A stretch of 64,000 bases of DNA from Lyophyllum atratum (lineage: Eukaryota; Basidiomycota; Agaricomycetes; Agaricales; Lyophyllaceae), in contig JACGCN010000040.1 of the NCBI GenBank assembly GCA_014905825.1, positions 310,001-374,000 of the forward strand, read 5' to 3'. The first letter of the stretch is position 1. The number at the start of each line of letters is the position of its first letter. Positions 21,771 to 34,357 of the stretch are shown one piece after another. The position numbers were made by a program, and so were the translations under genes. The notes beneath the pieces are model-generated. The model worked only from the letters and a program-made list of their open reading frames with translations. It was not told the origin of the DNA and searched no databases.

Positions 21771-22372
21771 ATTCCACGATGATTAAATATAATCAAGGTA
21801 AAATAGGCTTCGTGTGCCCTGTTAAGTATATAACTAAGCCAGTGCGGTTGGTCGAAATACATATTATGGAATGTGAAGGAAATTCTGCGTGTACTTCTGG
21901 GTGCCGACAACCTGGAACGACAACAGGTCAAACTCTGGATAGCAATCTTGAACCTTCCACCGCAGGAACCTTAACAGAACCCTGGGGTGTGACCTTGCGT
22001 GTCTCTGTCACGGCTCCCATAATCCTAAGGTCAACCTTTCTGCACATGAGAGTTAATACGTAACAGTGACACATACAGACCTCATTCCTTCAAGTCATCA
22101 ACGAGCCGTTCTTTGCTAAACATTTATGCTGATATTCCGAAACTACATCGCACACTGGCGTGTACCTACGTACGCACTCGTTAAAGACGGATCACCCCCG
22201 TAACAAGACGATGCTTTAGGTAGTATACGAAAGGATGTTCCAAGATGATGGTAATACAGTTATTGTTTTCGAGATGCACGGGCATGCGTCGGCCGGCCAG
22301 CCACGTCGCAAAATAGTAAACATCGATAAGATTAGAGGTGGAGTCGAAAGTGAAGCGGAACGCGTTTTGTTC
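21771..22372. other. Convergent intergenic region
   Basis: Holds the 3' UTRs of palB and of the TM7S3-like gene. Some short ORFs without resemblance. Confidence 0.45.
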
Positions 22373-23676
22373 TTAAATGCTGAAACGATTGGCTTTGAGC
22401 TTCGCGCCGTCCCACAAACCAATAAGGAACGTCTGGCGCTGAGTCTCAGGTCGGGTTTTCGGGTCGAAGTCGATGGGGCCGATCTCCGAGTCCGGACGTG
22501 GCTTGCGGGAAAATGGCTGTTTGAAGACGAGGTGCTGGGCGTATGCCAGGATAGGTCTGGCAAGGGTAGCAGGCGAGGTTAAGTCATGGAAGACAAGGAG
22601 AGTGAAGGGGTTAGACGTACGTTAGAACTAAGGAGACTACCAAGAGGATTTGGGTTGAGAGGGGAGGTTTGTAGCCTCCTACGACGATATCCTGGTAAGG
22701 ACGTGAATTGAATTACTTGGTGAAAGTGCTCAAAAATTGATGGTTCCTTACGAGTACATGTGAAGCGTTCCTGTCGAAGAGGAACCGTAATCCACGGCTT
22801 ATGCCGGATTGGCGATTCACGATGAGGTCGATTCCGAGGAACACAAGGAAAGTCCCAACAGAAGCGGAGCCAAATAACTGCGCAAAGCAAGCAAAAGTTC
22901 AATACCGAGTTACGCTTCGGAGTGGAAGTTCACCTACGATACCAGCCCTTTGCGTTCTCTGCCATACCATCGCAATACCACCCACAGCACCGAGGAGCGC
23001 TACCAAAACCCAGTTCGCGGGATGCGCAGCAAGGCCAGGTATCAACAGACCCTCCCTCACGATCATGATACGAGTGCCAAAAGCTATTCCTGCCGAGATA
23101 CCGAGTGTAGCAATGCCTCCCACACGTCCTATTTCAAACAGCCCGAGCACAAAACCGAGGAAAAAGAATGCAAGCACGATAGCCGCAAGGATGGCGTCTG
23201 GGACACCGACGTCGTTCACCGAATTAATGAATGCAGCCCATGCTGAAGGTTCGGGTAGACAATGAGCGTCATGGGATCGCGAAACAACAGGGGGGGTGAC
23301 ACGTACCACAGACGGCCGCCGACAACCCAATTCCTACACCGGTGGTAAACCTCCAACACCGGATACCCGCGAGCGCCATAGGCGTCCCGACCACGAAGCA
23401 AAACGCGAGCCATATCAGCGCGGCCGCAGAGAAGTCCGCGCCGCTACCGTCCGTCCCTGGGCCCTGGGGAATGATCTGCTGCGACACGGGGCTGAATATC
23501 TGGGGGGTGCCGGTGGCGTTGTTGAAGATGAATTTACCGCGGGGGACGAGATGTGGCCGGGGTGGAGAGATCGTGAATGGGAGGAGGATCGGTGATGCCA
23601 GGGCGGTCGGGCTGAGGAGGCTGAAGAGCACCCAGAAGAAGAGGTGAGGCCTGAGGCGGACTGGGGCCGCCGCCAT
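22373..23676 (-). CDS. TM7S3/TM198-like multi-pass membrane protein
   Basis: Exons 23307-23676, 22938-23242, 22752-22877, 22621-22691 and 22373-22556 give 351 aa. An N-terminal signal peptide (LFFWVLFSLLSPTALAS) starts at ATG 23674-23676. A short lumenal region (FIFNNATGTPQIFSP) is followed by about seven hydrophobic segments including AILAAIVLAFFFLGFVLGLF, WVLVALLGAVGGIAMVW and VGTFLVFLGIDLIV, with an R-R between helices 1 and 2. This is the layout of the TM7S3/TM198-like (DUF4203) domain. Function of fungal members is unknown. The tail RQTFLIGLWDGAKLKANRF ends at TAA 22373-22375. A long plus-strand ORF over the last exon is an antisense shadow. Confidence 0.8.
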
Positions 23677-25171
23677 GGCGGTCAAAGAATATGGAAAGAA
23701 TGTGGTGGGCACGAGAATCCCGGCGAAGAAAGCTTCAGGAGAACAGCTCCTGAGTTAAGCCTCGAGTAGCAGCGCTGCTGTAGGAAGTGTGGTGATAGAT
23801 CAAGCCTGGGGAACCGCCAGTCTCGAACTGAGGAACGAAAACAAAAGGGTATCTACAGAACAAGAGACTTGTAAGTAGGGAAGTGACATTGACATACTGG
23901 GCAGTTTCGGTCACGGTCATGATCGTCAGTTTTGTTATCGAGTTGTTACCGTTGGGTTGGCAACATCATGTCGGGGCACGAGTGATCAGACCTACAGGAT
24001 AGATCGTTTGCGTTTTCCGTGAAGCAGTCATCCTGTTCTCGATACAGGTCGCGAACTCAGTTGCTCCAATGATCTAGGATGCTCGACAGTCGACCGAATG
24101 TGATGGTAAGCCTCTCAGACAATTAACGCTCCGGAGGGATATCACAAAGACATACTATAATTACACTGAAGATGATCATCATACATGTATTTTTAGAACA
24201 GTCGCCCAACAAACCCATCGTTAACCATCTTCGTTGGGTGGACAGCAATGTATCCCCCAGCCCTCGAATCTTCAAGAAGTCGGAAATTCGATCGTCCAAA
24301 TCCCGGGTCCTGAAATCAAATGCGTCAGCGAAAGTCCTGACTAATCGGCGCAGTAAAGAGAAAAAGAAAGGAGCGCTCAGTGCTGCGACGCAGACTTGGA
24401 TATGATCTCCTATCTCCAACGCCCAACCAACAACCCAGAACGAGAAAAAGAGCCCATCCAAAACCTCCAAACCCCCCTCTCACAACGGCCCCCGCTCCAG
24501 CCATTTTATGCACGTAACCACACGCCACGAGCAGTGTTTTCCAGCTCGGACGCTTATAGCGGGCACGTAAACGATGTGCGTCCGAATTTATAAACCACAT
24601 CTAGAGACCACCCGAGACAGAGTAGGAGGTTTTCTGCCAGGGCTCGGCTAGATGAACGCAGGAGACCATAATCCATACCAGAAGGCGAGGATTACGGCCC
24701 CCGGGTGTTTGTAAGACTCTGCCTTTGCTGCCAGGCCGTTGATATCGAGACCATGGCAACCATGAGAAAAAAGAGTCTGGAATGTTGGTCCGGCCTTACG
24801 ATACGCCACGGGGGAGCTCGTGATGGCGTATAGAGAATACAGACACTTTGAAGGGGTTCGGGAGCCAAGAGGGGGGCGAGGCTGGCGGTTCTGCTCCACT
24901 GGGGTCGGTGGGCGGGAGTCGACCCTTTTACTAGAACATCTTTGCGAGAGAGAGAGAGAGGTAAGAAGGGAGACTTGCCTTGGTGGAGACTGTTGGTGGT
25001 GGTTGTAGGAAGAGTGACGATTTGCACGGAACGAGGCGTGGGCACGGATTAGTCAAGGCTTAGTCATCGTTTTCTGCTCAACACGTCGACAGTGTCTTGC
25101 AGACAGCCGGTCTACATTGACTCCACGTTTCACCGCCCATTCCTCTCTTCCCCCGCCGCGTTCTGCCCACC
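23677..25171. other. Divergent intergenic region with weak minus-strand ORFs
   Basis: About 1.5 kb between two divergent genes. A minus-strand reading at 24123-24470 is hydrophobic then amphipathic (FSFWVVGWALEIGDHIQVCV, RTRDLDDRISDFLKIRGLGD), and another at 24648-24899 ends AVILAFWYGLWSPAF. Both may be pieces of an unrecognised small membrane-protein gene, but I could not join them with legal introns. A (GA)-rich run lies at 24949-24962. Confidence 0.35.
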
Positions 25172-26154
25172 ATGGCCATGAATATATTCCGGTTGCTTGG
25201 TACGCCCGACCTCGTCCTCATTTTCACCTTCGCCATGTTCTGACGTTATGCGCAGGTGACTTGGCGCATTTGGCATCCATCATTATTCTGCTGCACAAAA
25301 TTCAAACAACACGTTCATGTCGAGGTGCGTTCATTGCTTCGAACCGCCCAGAAGCGCAAAGGCGGGATGCCTTGAACGTCCGCGCAATCTGGGGGCTCGC
25401 CAAGTTGAATCTCGTCTAATTTCATTTCCGTGCTAGGCATTTCGTTCAAGACACAAGCACTCTATGTGGCCGTTTTCGTGACACGCTACCCCGACGTCCT
25501 GTGGCGATTCATTTCCCTATACAACACCTCCATGAAGCTCTTCTTCATAGGCAGCAGCTGCTACATCCTATACCTTATGCACTACCGTTTCCGGTCAGCC
25601 GCCCTTCCAGTATATCTCCGAGGTTTTAGCACTGACGCTTTTTTTGAACAGACCAACACATGATCCCTCCATTGACACGTTCCGCATCGAATACCTCCTT
25701 GGCCCGTGCTTCGTCCTCGGCCTCATCTTCAACTATGGGTTCAACTTTACGGAGATCTTCTGGTCCTTCTCCATCTTCCTGGAGTCTGTCGCGATTCTGC
25801 CGCAGCTGTTCATGCTTCAACGAACGGGAGAGGCAGAAACCATCACGACACATTATTTGGCTGCCCTGGGCGTGTATCGAGCGCTCTATATTCCCAATTG
25901 GATATACCGGTGCGCCTTTTGCATCCGTCGCCCATACGAAAGATGAGCTAACATGTCGCTCAGATATTTCACCGAGAACGGCACAGTGGATCCTATTGCC
26001 GTAACCGCTGGAATCGTCCAGACGGGCTTATACCTCGACTTCTTCTATGTCTACTTTACGAAGTATGATTCCCCTTATTCTCCTTGGGACCCTACTAACG
26101 TGCCTTCTATATCATAGAGTACTCCAGGGAGAGAAGTTCGAGCTTCCTGCGTAA
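25172..26154 (+). CDS. ERD2: ER lumen protein-retaining receptor (HDEL receptor)
   Basis: Exons 25172-25199, 25256-25324, 25437-25593, 25652-25909, 25964-26062 and 26118-26154 give 215 aa. Near-diagnostic text: [100 protein letters not shown] and the end [10 protein letters not shown]. It is a seven-helix Golgi receptor returning HDEL/KDEL proteins to the ER. Two in-frame ATGs six bases apart (25172, 25178); the first has the better context (CACCATGG), the second gives the family's usual N-terminus. Works in the same early secretory loop as the L-type lectin downstream. Confidence 0.97.
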
Positions 26155-26522
26155 CTCATGAGCGCGTCTATGTTTGCATATAATAGCCCGGAACTGTACA
26201 AGGAGTTAGAAGTTGTTAGCAGATGCGTGGATATAGAGGCTTGTAGTTTTGATAATTTCATGCTGCGCTTCGACTTTCTTGCTCCCAGTACTAGTGGGTC
26301 TGGATGGTTTCTTGTCCCAGGAATGCGTTTATGACGTCATAGGCAGGTCGTGTATGGATACATACCACGAGCGCAACTAGATTAAAAAAATATAAATAGA
26401 ATGAGGACATCCATCTCGTACACGCCAAGGTACATTTATCGAAAGAGCATTCCTTGAAGAGCCCAAAAGAGTGTCCAACCCAAGCGCGAAGACATGGTAA
26501 ACGTTCGGGATTCTATCACAGG
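26155..26522. other. Convergent intergenic region
   Basis: 3' UTR of ERD2 and the end of the next minus-strand gene; no other feature seen. Confidence 0.45.
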
Positions 26523-27333
26523 TCAATGTACGTTCATCACTTCCCGACGCTCTAACATTTCTGCCTGCTCTTTCCATTGTTTCGATACGAAGTCGGTCGT
26601 CGGCTCTTGAACCCGTAGTAAGAGTGTCGCGTCGATGCTCCCATCCTGGTCTGATCTCAAGGGGACACTAATGCCTAGCAGGAGAAAACATTCACAACAG
26701 GCGAGGGAACGCTCGGATTCCCGGACACCTACTCTTTTTGTCACCCCGCTTCCCCTGGAGAGCGAGCAAGGTGTCCACGCTGTACTCCTTCGACACCGCG
26801 ATCGTCGTAGCACTGCGCTTCAAAGCCCACGGCGTATATTGCTCGACCCGAAATGTGACTTTGTCACTTGCCACGACAGGGCCCATCCTGTACAAGTTTA
26901 GTGTCAGCTCTACTTGAGGGAACCAGCGCGTGGCGTCGTAGATTCACTGTTCCATGTTCTCGTCCCAGATCGAGTCAGCCTCCGCGACGGCGTCGGTGTG
27001 GCGCTGGACGTCGTGAACGCCTGTGCAGGTAGCGCATACGGTGCGTTTGATCATGTTGCGTGTTAGCATTGTTGAAGACGCTAGGGGTAGGCCATGGACA
27101 GAGACGACTATGCATATGTGGGTTGTGGGTTAGTGTGGCGCTATCGGTGTGATGGCTCTGGTCGACTGACTGTGGAATTGGATGTTCAACAGCTGGGGGC
27201 TGGAGGATTCTCGGCTAGTAAACTGAGAATTACAGGCTATAATGGAAGGGAAGGGGGCAGGGACTTACTGTAGTGATGATGCAAGGGATGATGTAGTCGA
27301 AGCTGGTGAGGGGATGGTCGTGTGTTCAGACAT
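26523..27333 (-). pseudogene. C2-like domain gene with one in-frame stop
   Basis: Exons 27269-27333, 27171-27199, 26745-27107 and 26523-26674 close in phase to 203 codons, all with good GT..AG sites. The one defect is TGA at 26944-26946, between DSIWDENMEQ and IYDATRWFPQVELTLNLYR; a single G-to-A change from TGG (Trp) would explain it. The text HIVSVHGLPLASS, VHDVQRHTDAVAEADSIWDE and VELTLNLYRMG resembles the C2-like modules found in agaric multidomain proteins. The protein would be short, ending KQWKEQAEMLERREVMNVH. A TATA box lies upstream. It is either a young pseudogene, a sequencing error or a stop-containing allele; the family call is tentative. Confidence 0.45.
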
Positions 27334-27386
27334 GCTTGACTATGGTTCTTAATGGTATCAGGCCCAATGGCAGGACTGTACCAGGC

Positions 27387-27397
27387 GCCTTATATAC
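27387..27397 (-). promoter_or_regulatory. TATA box of the C2-like gene
   Basis: GGTATATAAGG on the minus strand, about 55 bp upstream of ATG 27331-27333. Confidence 0.5.
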
Positions 27398-28068
27398 CTG
27401 CGGACGGTGTGGTCACTGCTACTCTTGATGCACGAGAAGATGAGGATATAAAGCTGTAGAGTTGTACATGAGCGTCTTCTGGGCGCCAATCAGGGGTAGC
27501 GCCACTTGTATAGTAGTACTTGTAACATCCGATCTTCTAGAATGTCGAAGATGGGTCAGTCTGTGACGGCATTGCACAGCCCAGCCTGCCTTGAAATGGA
27601 GACTCGAACGCCCTGGCACTTGGAGGCTCCAAGGTCGAATCTGGGCGAACTTCATCTAGCCACGTTTCTTTATCCTCTCAAGCATCTTCCGCAGCGTGTA
27701 AAGACTCGAAGTTGAACGAGATTTGTTCCGATTCTCGAAAGGTTGATGATCAAGGATTTGTCAAGCAAAACGCCTGTAATATGGCGGCGAATGTAACGCG
27801 ACACAGATATGCGTAGGGCGCTCAACATCAAGGACCTTCAAGCTGGTGATGAGAAAGAGAAGGAAGAGGCGCCGTCCGGCCACCGCAGGGCCACTGAATA
27901 TTACCAGACACGTGACTGCCATCACACCGTGGCCCATTTCGATTTGGACCTGCAGCAATATCTACAAGTCCCCTCACCTCCAGCGCCCAGCGCCCCTCAG
28001 GCTGCTATCTTATATCCCCATATCCCCCGAGCTTTGGTTCTTACGCACCCTCGAAAGGCAGTCTCGCT
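27398..28068. other. Divergent intergenic region
   Basis: No ORF with resemblance. A TATATC lies near 28010, upstream of the lectin ATG at 28069. Confidence 0.4.
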
Positions 28069-29857
28069 ATGTTGTCACGCTTTCTGAGCGTGTTCTCGGT
28101 CTCCGTCATCATCTCTGGGTTTCTGCTTGGGCTTGCGCATGCGGCGGAGGAAGACAAACTACGGATAGGAAATGAAACTATTGACAGAGTGAGTGCTCTT
28201 GCTTTTTGGAATGGGGGTGGCACTGTTGTAAGGCAGAAATTTGGAGGAAAGAGAGAGGTAGGCTGGCGCTATCTATAGTACCAGCGGGTGTCCGCGTTTA
28301 TGCTCTTGTCAATCACGACCATATATTCATGTCGACTGATTATTCTCTGTCTTGCAGACGGTACAACTACGCACGCACTCCATATACGCCCCATATATTG
28401 ATCAAGACCTGCAAAACAGGTGAGATTCCACCATTCTCAGTCTCTTCAAGATTAACCCAGTCTGTGCTACTGAAAGATGGTGGGACTTTGGCGCCGATGC
28501 ATACGTGGCGCGTAGTTTGTTCCACGATGTAGAGGACATATAAACTGACCTGATACCTCCCCAGAATACGAACAAGCACATCCGCCTCACTCAAAACCGA
28601 CGCTCACAAATGGTATGATACCCATCCGTGCTTTGTCGCTCGGAGAGCTCAGATTATCATTAGGGATGGCTATGGTCCCGTCTTGCCCTCACCGCCTCCA
28701 ACTTTGTCATCGAAGTTGAATTCAAGGTGCCCTTTTCTGCGCCGCGTTACATAGGAGCTATCTGATTCGCTTTCAGGTTTCGGGCGACTCGAGCCACCTT
28801 TTCGGTGATGGAATCGCAATGTGGTTGACGAAGGAGCGGAGACAGGAAGGACCTGTGTTTGGTAATCAAGGTGCGTCCGCTGTATTATCCTAACTGTATC
28901 CCCGCTGACTTCCCAAATCAGACAACTTTGAGGGTCTCGGTATCTTCTTGGACACGTAGGTGTCGAACTCGAGATCATATTCATATTACTGACCTCCTGA
29001 AATGACTAGCTACGCTAATGGTCGCCACGCTTACTCATTCCCCCGCATCAACGCTATGCTCGGCGACGGCAAGACGAGTTACGACGTGGGTAATGACGGG
29101 GACGAAACGAGTATTGGTGGTTGTTCCGTACGAGACTTGCGCCAGAGCATATCAACTCCTCACTAATATTTCCTTTCGTTTTCGTAGGCAAACTTCCGTC
29201 GGACCAATGTCGCGACAAAACTCAAGGTCACATACGTCAGAGACAAATTCCTCGATGTATGTTTATCTTCTTCGCACGTCTTCCCTCCGTATTCACCGCT
29301 GGACTTATTCGCAGGTCAAAATCCAACATAAAGCTTGTTCGTAGTACTTTTCCCCAAACACGATTCATGCTTACCGAATTCACATCACATAGGGGACGAC
29401 TGGTCCGACTGCTTCCACCTCAAGAACGTTTCCCTACCCACCAACCCCTTCCTCGGGTTCTCAGCCATGACAGGCGACGTAAGCGATGCCCACGAGTAAA
29501 TTACTTCCTCCTCTCAACCACCTTTCCCAGCGCTAACCTACTCCCGCCAGCATCATCACAGTGACAACCTACTCCGCCATCATCATGCAGCCTGACACCC
29601 CCAAGAAAAAGAAGGGAGGTATTTTCAGCGGGCCACGGTCAGCAGACCCGGAGGATGCAGGAACCTGGCTCGGATTCTTCTTCAAGCTGTTCCTCTTCGC
29701 AGGCGTGTGTGGTGGAGGCTACTACGGCTTCCAGGAGTACAAGCGGAGACAGGCTTATGGCGGTGGTGGAAACTTCAGGATGGGCAGGGGTGGTGCTGGA
29801 GGCTTCGGCGGGGGCTTGGGCGGGGGCATGTACTCGGGCAACAAGCGGTCTTTCTGA
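28069..29857 (+). CDS. L-type (legume-like) lectin, VIP36/Emp47 family cargo receptor
   Basis: Twelve exons give 355 aa: 28069-28188, 28358-28419, 28477-28504, 28565-28612, 28664-28726, 28777-28870, 28922-28955, 29010-29127, 29188-29256, 29315-29336, 29393-29495, 29551-29857. A signal peptide (FLSVFSVSVIISGFLLGLAH) is followed by the lectin domain: WWDFGADAY, FGDGIAMWLTKERRQEGPVF, GLGIFLDTYANGRHAYSFPR, WDDWSDCFHLKNVSLP, FLGFSAMTGDVSDAHDI. Then one membrane helix (WLGFFFKLFLFAGVCGGGYY) and a short Gly-rich cytosolic tail. These proteins bind high-mannose glycans and shuttle glycoproteins between ER and Golgi. The tail has no obvious KKxx signal. The exon 3 boundary (Y then NTNKHIRLT) uses a weak GTGGCG donor. 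Confidence 0.92.
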
Positions 29858-30408
29858 TGCTGTAATACAGGATAATAGTATCTTATTTGTTACCCAGATC
29901 CTTGGCCCTCACTTCTTCTGGTGCAATCTGAAAGTGCTCAAGAATATGGTCAAACGTCTCTCGTCTGATGATTCGGGGGAGGGGGTGTTGATACAGGGTA
30001 CTTGGGACAGGTATCTACTTGCAGGATGATGAGAAGGGCTAATGCTACTGACTACTATGTAAACTACTGACTACAAATGCTACGTAAAAATGAGGATAAG
30101 ATGTGACAGGGTGAGGGACAGTGGATGGGCGCATGTCGATATGCGCCGTGACGCGGCCATGGGACAATGTAATGGGACAAATGGTAGGTAGGTAGGTAGG
30201 TAATGACACATGTTTAGAAGAATCAACAGAAACCAGAAACCGGACACAAGGGATGGGGGCAAATGACTACAGCTACGCAAAATCCGGATGCAAGAGACGA
30301 GACGAGGAAAGCACATTAAATAAAGGGGGTACGCAAGTGGGGGGATGCCGGTCGCATCCGCGTAGACAATACAATTCGATGGCTGTCTTGGGGGGTTGAC
30401 TGAGCACT
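29858..30408. other. Convergent intergenic with a GGTA microsatellite
   Basis: 3' UTRs of the lectin and transportin genes. Contains the repeat at 30183-30202. Confidence 0.5.
30183..30202. repeat. (GGTA)5 microsatellite
   Basis: Five perfect tandem copies of GGTA in the convergent intergenic region. Confidence 0.9.
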
Positions 30409-33400
30409 CTAAACCCCGTAGCGCGTCGCAAGTCGCTCCTGGATGGCAGGAGGGAAGGAGGCAGTCTGCGCAGCCCACCCAGCAGCGTCGTGCTGCTTGA
30501 AGCCTTGAAGGAGTTGCTGGAACATCTGATTCAGCTCTGGCGACGGCTGGTTCCAACGAACGATCGAGTTGCAGAACCAAAGCAGACTCTGTATCCATCG
30601 ATGATCAGCTCTTGTCCCATCTGGAGAGTCGGGGCTAGCTACATACCTTTGCAATACCAGCAGGATTGGTCTGCACAAGAGTACAAAGTCCACGGAATGC
30701 GGAATCTTTCTCCTCATTGTCCCGAATCTCGTAGAGAGCCTGGCACCAAGCCTGCGCAAACTCGGACAGATGGGGAGCGACGAGGGAAGGATGCATGAGG
30801 CCAATGCGTCCTATCGAGACTGCAGCGTTCTCGTGAAGACTGCGAGGCGCCTTCGGGTGCAAGAGGATGGGAATCAAGCGCGCGATAAGTGGGTTGACCC
30901 ATTGTTGGAACTCGACATCGTCTAGGGAAGCTGTGATCAGCTGTATGATATTACAGGGTGTAATCAAATCTCACCTCGTCCATATCGCAGTGCCACCTCA
31001 CCGACCGACCAAGCCGCGTTGTTGGAAGCAGAGATAAACTCTAGTTTGGGCTCTGGATCGAGCTGCAGGATCAATTCCGACATGATGGCGGGCATGTGGG
31101 GGCGGAGCAAAGGGAAGCATCCCATGGCCATGTCGCCGACGAGAGCATATGCTGACTGTCTCACGGGAGCTTGGGGATGCTTGAGGCATACAGTGAGCAG
31201 ATCTAGCAGGTTCGGTTGGCTCGCCCCTATTAGCGGCTCCAAAGCCGATCCTAGGCCTTGTGTGAGGCCCGACAAGAGATCCAGAGCGACGACGAGGAAC
31301 GACTTGTCGGGTTCGTCGAGCTCAGGGTTTTGCTGGAATTGCTGATACTGAAGAAGGGAGTTGTGGATGATGTTATTGCACCGCTCAAATACTGGTCCTG
31401 CGTACGGCAGGAATGCCGAGCCCATGGCAATGGTAACAGAAGCGAGACACTGAAGGCAATACAGAGTTAACAAAGTTTAGAAAGAGAATAACTGTTGAGC
31501 CGGACAAACCTCTAGCAGGGGGATCAAGTTGTCGTCATCATCTTTAAGCTTAGCCCACTTGTTGGTCAACGGAGGCATGAGAATCTCGACGTATCGTGGA
31601 TCCTGCAGGGCTCTTCCTACAGCATCAGCCAAGGTGCCGACAGCGTCGTACAGGATAAGCATATTCTTGTGCTGGTAAAGGTCGAATGCGAAAACGAGGT
31701 TTCGAAGGACTGGTTCAAGATAGGGTGCGAGCTCAGGGCCAGCGTCCTCTTCTAGGGTAGCGAAGGCACTGCATCCTGCTTCTTGGACTCGTTTGTTGGA
31801 GTCTAGGACCATCCTGAGAAGCTGTAAACCAGTCAGCAGTGAATGAGAGTCCAGATCGCGAACGCACGTACACCTTCCATGGTTGGGATGAAATACTGGT
31901 TTTTATGCTCCTCGGAAATGTTCTGAGTGGTCCAGCTGGCATACCGACCTAAGGTCCAACATGTAATGGAACGAACAAGTGGCTGTTTTTCGGAATTAGC
32001 GAGCGTTAAGTGGAAGTGGAATGTGACGAAATTACCTTAGGATCGTTGAGCGTGTTGATAAGGTACGGAACAAGGGTAGACAGATGGGGCTCGATAGCCT
32101 CAATACAGCCTGATTGACGTTATTCATCAGAGAACATCGGGAATACATCAGCAGGACTCACCCTCTGCCATAGCTCCTAATGCAAGAATACCACTCTCCC
32201 TTTGCAGCCAATCGTTACTCCAAAGCTTGTCTTTCAAGGGACCAAGAAGGACATTTAACAAATCTCCGCTAAACCTCACAGCCAGAACGTCAAGGGCCGC
32301 TGCAGCGCACTTCCTCAGGTTCCACTCCGTGGACATCTCATCGGCGAAATCGTCCTCGTCAGGATCATAATCATCATCCTCGTCAGAGTCATATGTCTCC
32401 TCCCCATAAGCGCCAACGCGCGGCTTCGGGGGTGCAGATGCATCGGTGCCTTCTACACCATTGGCTGCTTCGCGTTCCAGGCCATGTGATTTGCCTCCGT
32501 AATGGCGAGGCTTGATATCTGTCTCCTTATCGGGGACAGCCGCGTCCTCTGCATCCCCCTCGAGCCACAGCAGATCGTCCTCTCCGTAGACCATGCAATC
32601 CAACAACACTGGCGCCACCTTCCCCAGCAACGGGTGCAGATAGGCTGCAAGGTCGGCATCTTCGGCGAAGGTGAGCCAAAACTCGCATGCCTCGAGGGCC
32701 ACGTTCTCATTCTTGTCCTTTGTCGAATAGAGCATATACTCCGCAACGTTGGACATCTCCGGCATGAGCTTCTCTGGACGGGCTGCCAGGAGGAGCACGA
32801 GGGCCTGACAAACATGACGGCGAACTGAAGGGTCGTCATCGGAGGCACGCTTGAAGAGACAGGCGATGAAGCTGTCGATGTGCACGTAGAGGGACTGGCA
32901 ATTGATCGGGACAAAATACGACAAGCACGCCACAGCATGAGAGCGCATTTTAGCCGAAGGGTGCTCGGTGAGCATGAGGAATTTGGGGATCATAAAATCG
33001 AGCGGGCGGGTGCCACCAATCTCCACGTCCATCTTGCGGGGATAATCTTCGCACGCCTTTTCCAGTGCATTGAAGGCCGCCTAAAATGAAAAACACATGA
33101 ATCAGTATCGCCCTGGATGGTACGCTAAAGTTTTGGAGGACGCGAAACTTGGCCGAAAAGTGGCGAGACCTCGAGTCCGGCAAGACCCTGATGTTGAACG
33201 GCGACTCACCTCCTGTCTATCAAGATCACTCGAATCCAGCGTGTTCACCAGCTGCTGAAGACACTCCGGCCAGTTTTTCGGTTCGAGCACACCGAGGAAC
33301 GCCACTATATCTTGGCTGGCCGCGTTACGAATCATGATGGAAGGGTCGTTGAACGCCTGGAGGACGGCGCCCTTGACGTACTCGGCGACGTCGGGAGGAG

Positions 33401-33707
33401 ATCCCAAGATCAGACGCGAGTTGTTCTTGAGGAGGTAGCCTGCGATCGTCCGAATGCGATCCTCTTCGTTTGTCATTGAGCTGAGGATGTAAGCAAGATA
33501 TGCAATATATTCTGGTGCGCGCGTAAACTGGTTCAGTTTCTATAGCGAGAGCGCGGAGGGTGATCAATGAGAGTTGGATATACGAAATGAACGTAGGAGA
33601 CATACTTGAGTGATTGTGCGCTGCACCGTGGTGTTCATGTCGGTAGAGTCATGGATGGTTTGGAGGATTTCCTGGAGACCAGCGGGCTGAGGCGTCCAGG
33701 GGGTCAT
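30409..33707 (-). CDS. KAP104: Transportin-1 / importin beta-2 (Kap104-like nuclear import receptor)
   Basis: Nine exons give 925 aa: 33606-33707, 33210-33539, 32162-33080, 32036-32109, 31872-31982, 31510-31821, 30975-31449, 30647-30921, 30409-30588. HEAT-repeat text is diagnostic: [20 protein letters not shown] at the N-terminus, [41 protein letters not shown]-like repeats, an acidic loop ([19 protein letters not shown]) and [20 protein letters not shown]. Length matches Kap104/TNPO1. It imports PY-NLS cargo such as hnRNP-type proteins; the acidic loop is the Ran-coupled cargo-release loop. Start ATG 33705-33707 is the first in frame. Confidence 0.95.
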
Positions 33708-34357
33708 TTTGTCGGGCAAAACGCGTTCAGGCAGCGGGAAATGGGCCGTCTAGAAGAAGAAAAGGCAAGGCTGACAGTCGGAAGAAGAGAACGCTCCTCA
33801 ATCGAATATCGCCAAAGATATTTCTTTTGTGTGCCAGTATTTGCGCTAGACCTCGTCACACATGTCACACCGCCACATCAGACGTAAATCTGATGCAGGC
33901 GCTCCTCCAGCAAGCATAGTCCGCCGATGTTCGTTGAATATGCGAAGGAACAGCTGATCCAACCTTGAAGATCATCCACTACAGTTGCTACTAGATCTGC
34001 TCCGTCATTACGGATTGTGTATTGACATATGATGACCTGCCACCATGGTCCAAGAACGATCGATAGGGCTGATATGGAATCGCGCTAGTACTTAGACAGG
34101 GTAGCTGAATGGATTACGTCGGTAATCTGGGGATAACAAACCCGCAGAAGATCAGTCACATCGATTGCCACAAACAGGAGGTGCCGGTGATCATTAGCTG
34201 GACCCATACCCATCCAATAGCATTTCTTTAGTGTGCACTATCTATAGCAGTTGAAGTATCTGTGCCGTGGAAGTTAGGAAGACTCGTCAGGGAAAAAGAC
34301 CCCACTGGGCATACTCACACTATCTTCTAAGGCGTGACTATAGTATGCCGAATCTAA
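33708..34357. other. Intergenic upstream of transportin
   Basis: Transportin promoter and FSH1 3' UTR. No gene recognised; no clear TATA box. Confidence 0.45.

Noticed and set aside
22235..22582. 115-codon plus-strand ORF
   Set aside because: Antisense shadow of the last exons of the TM7S3-like gene, whose minus-strand frame has splice support and family resemblance.
24123..24600. Two overlapping minus-strand ORFs with hydrophobic starts
   Set aside because: They share the same DNA in different frames, lack splice support and match no family I recognise.
24949..24962. (GA)n run as a regulatory element
   Set aside because: Simple-sequence tract in an unresolved region; nothing ties it to a promoter.
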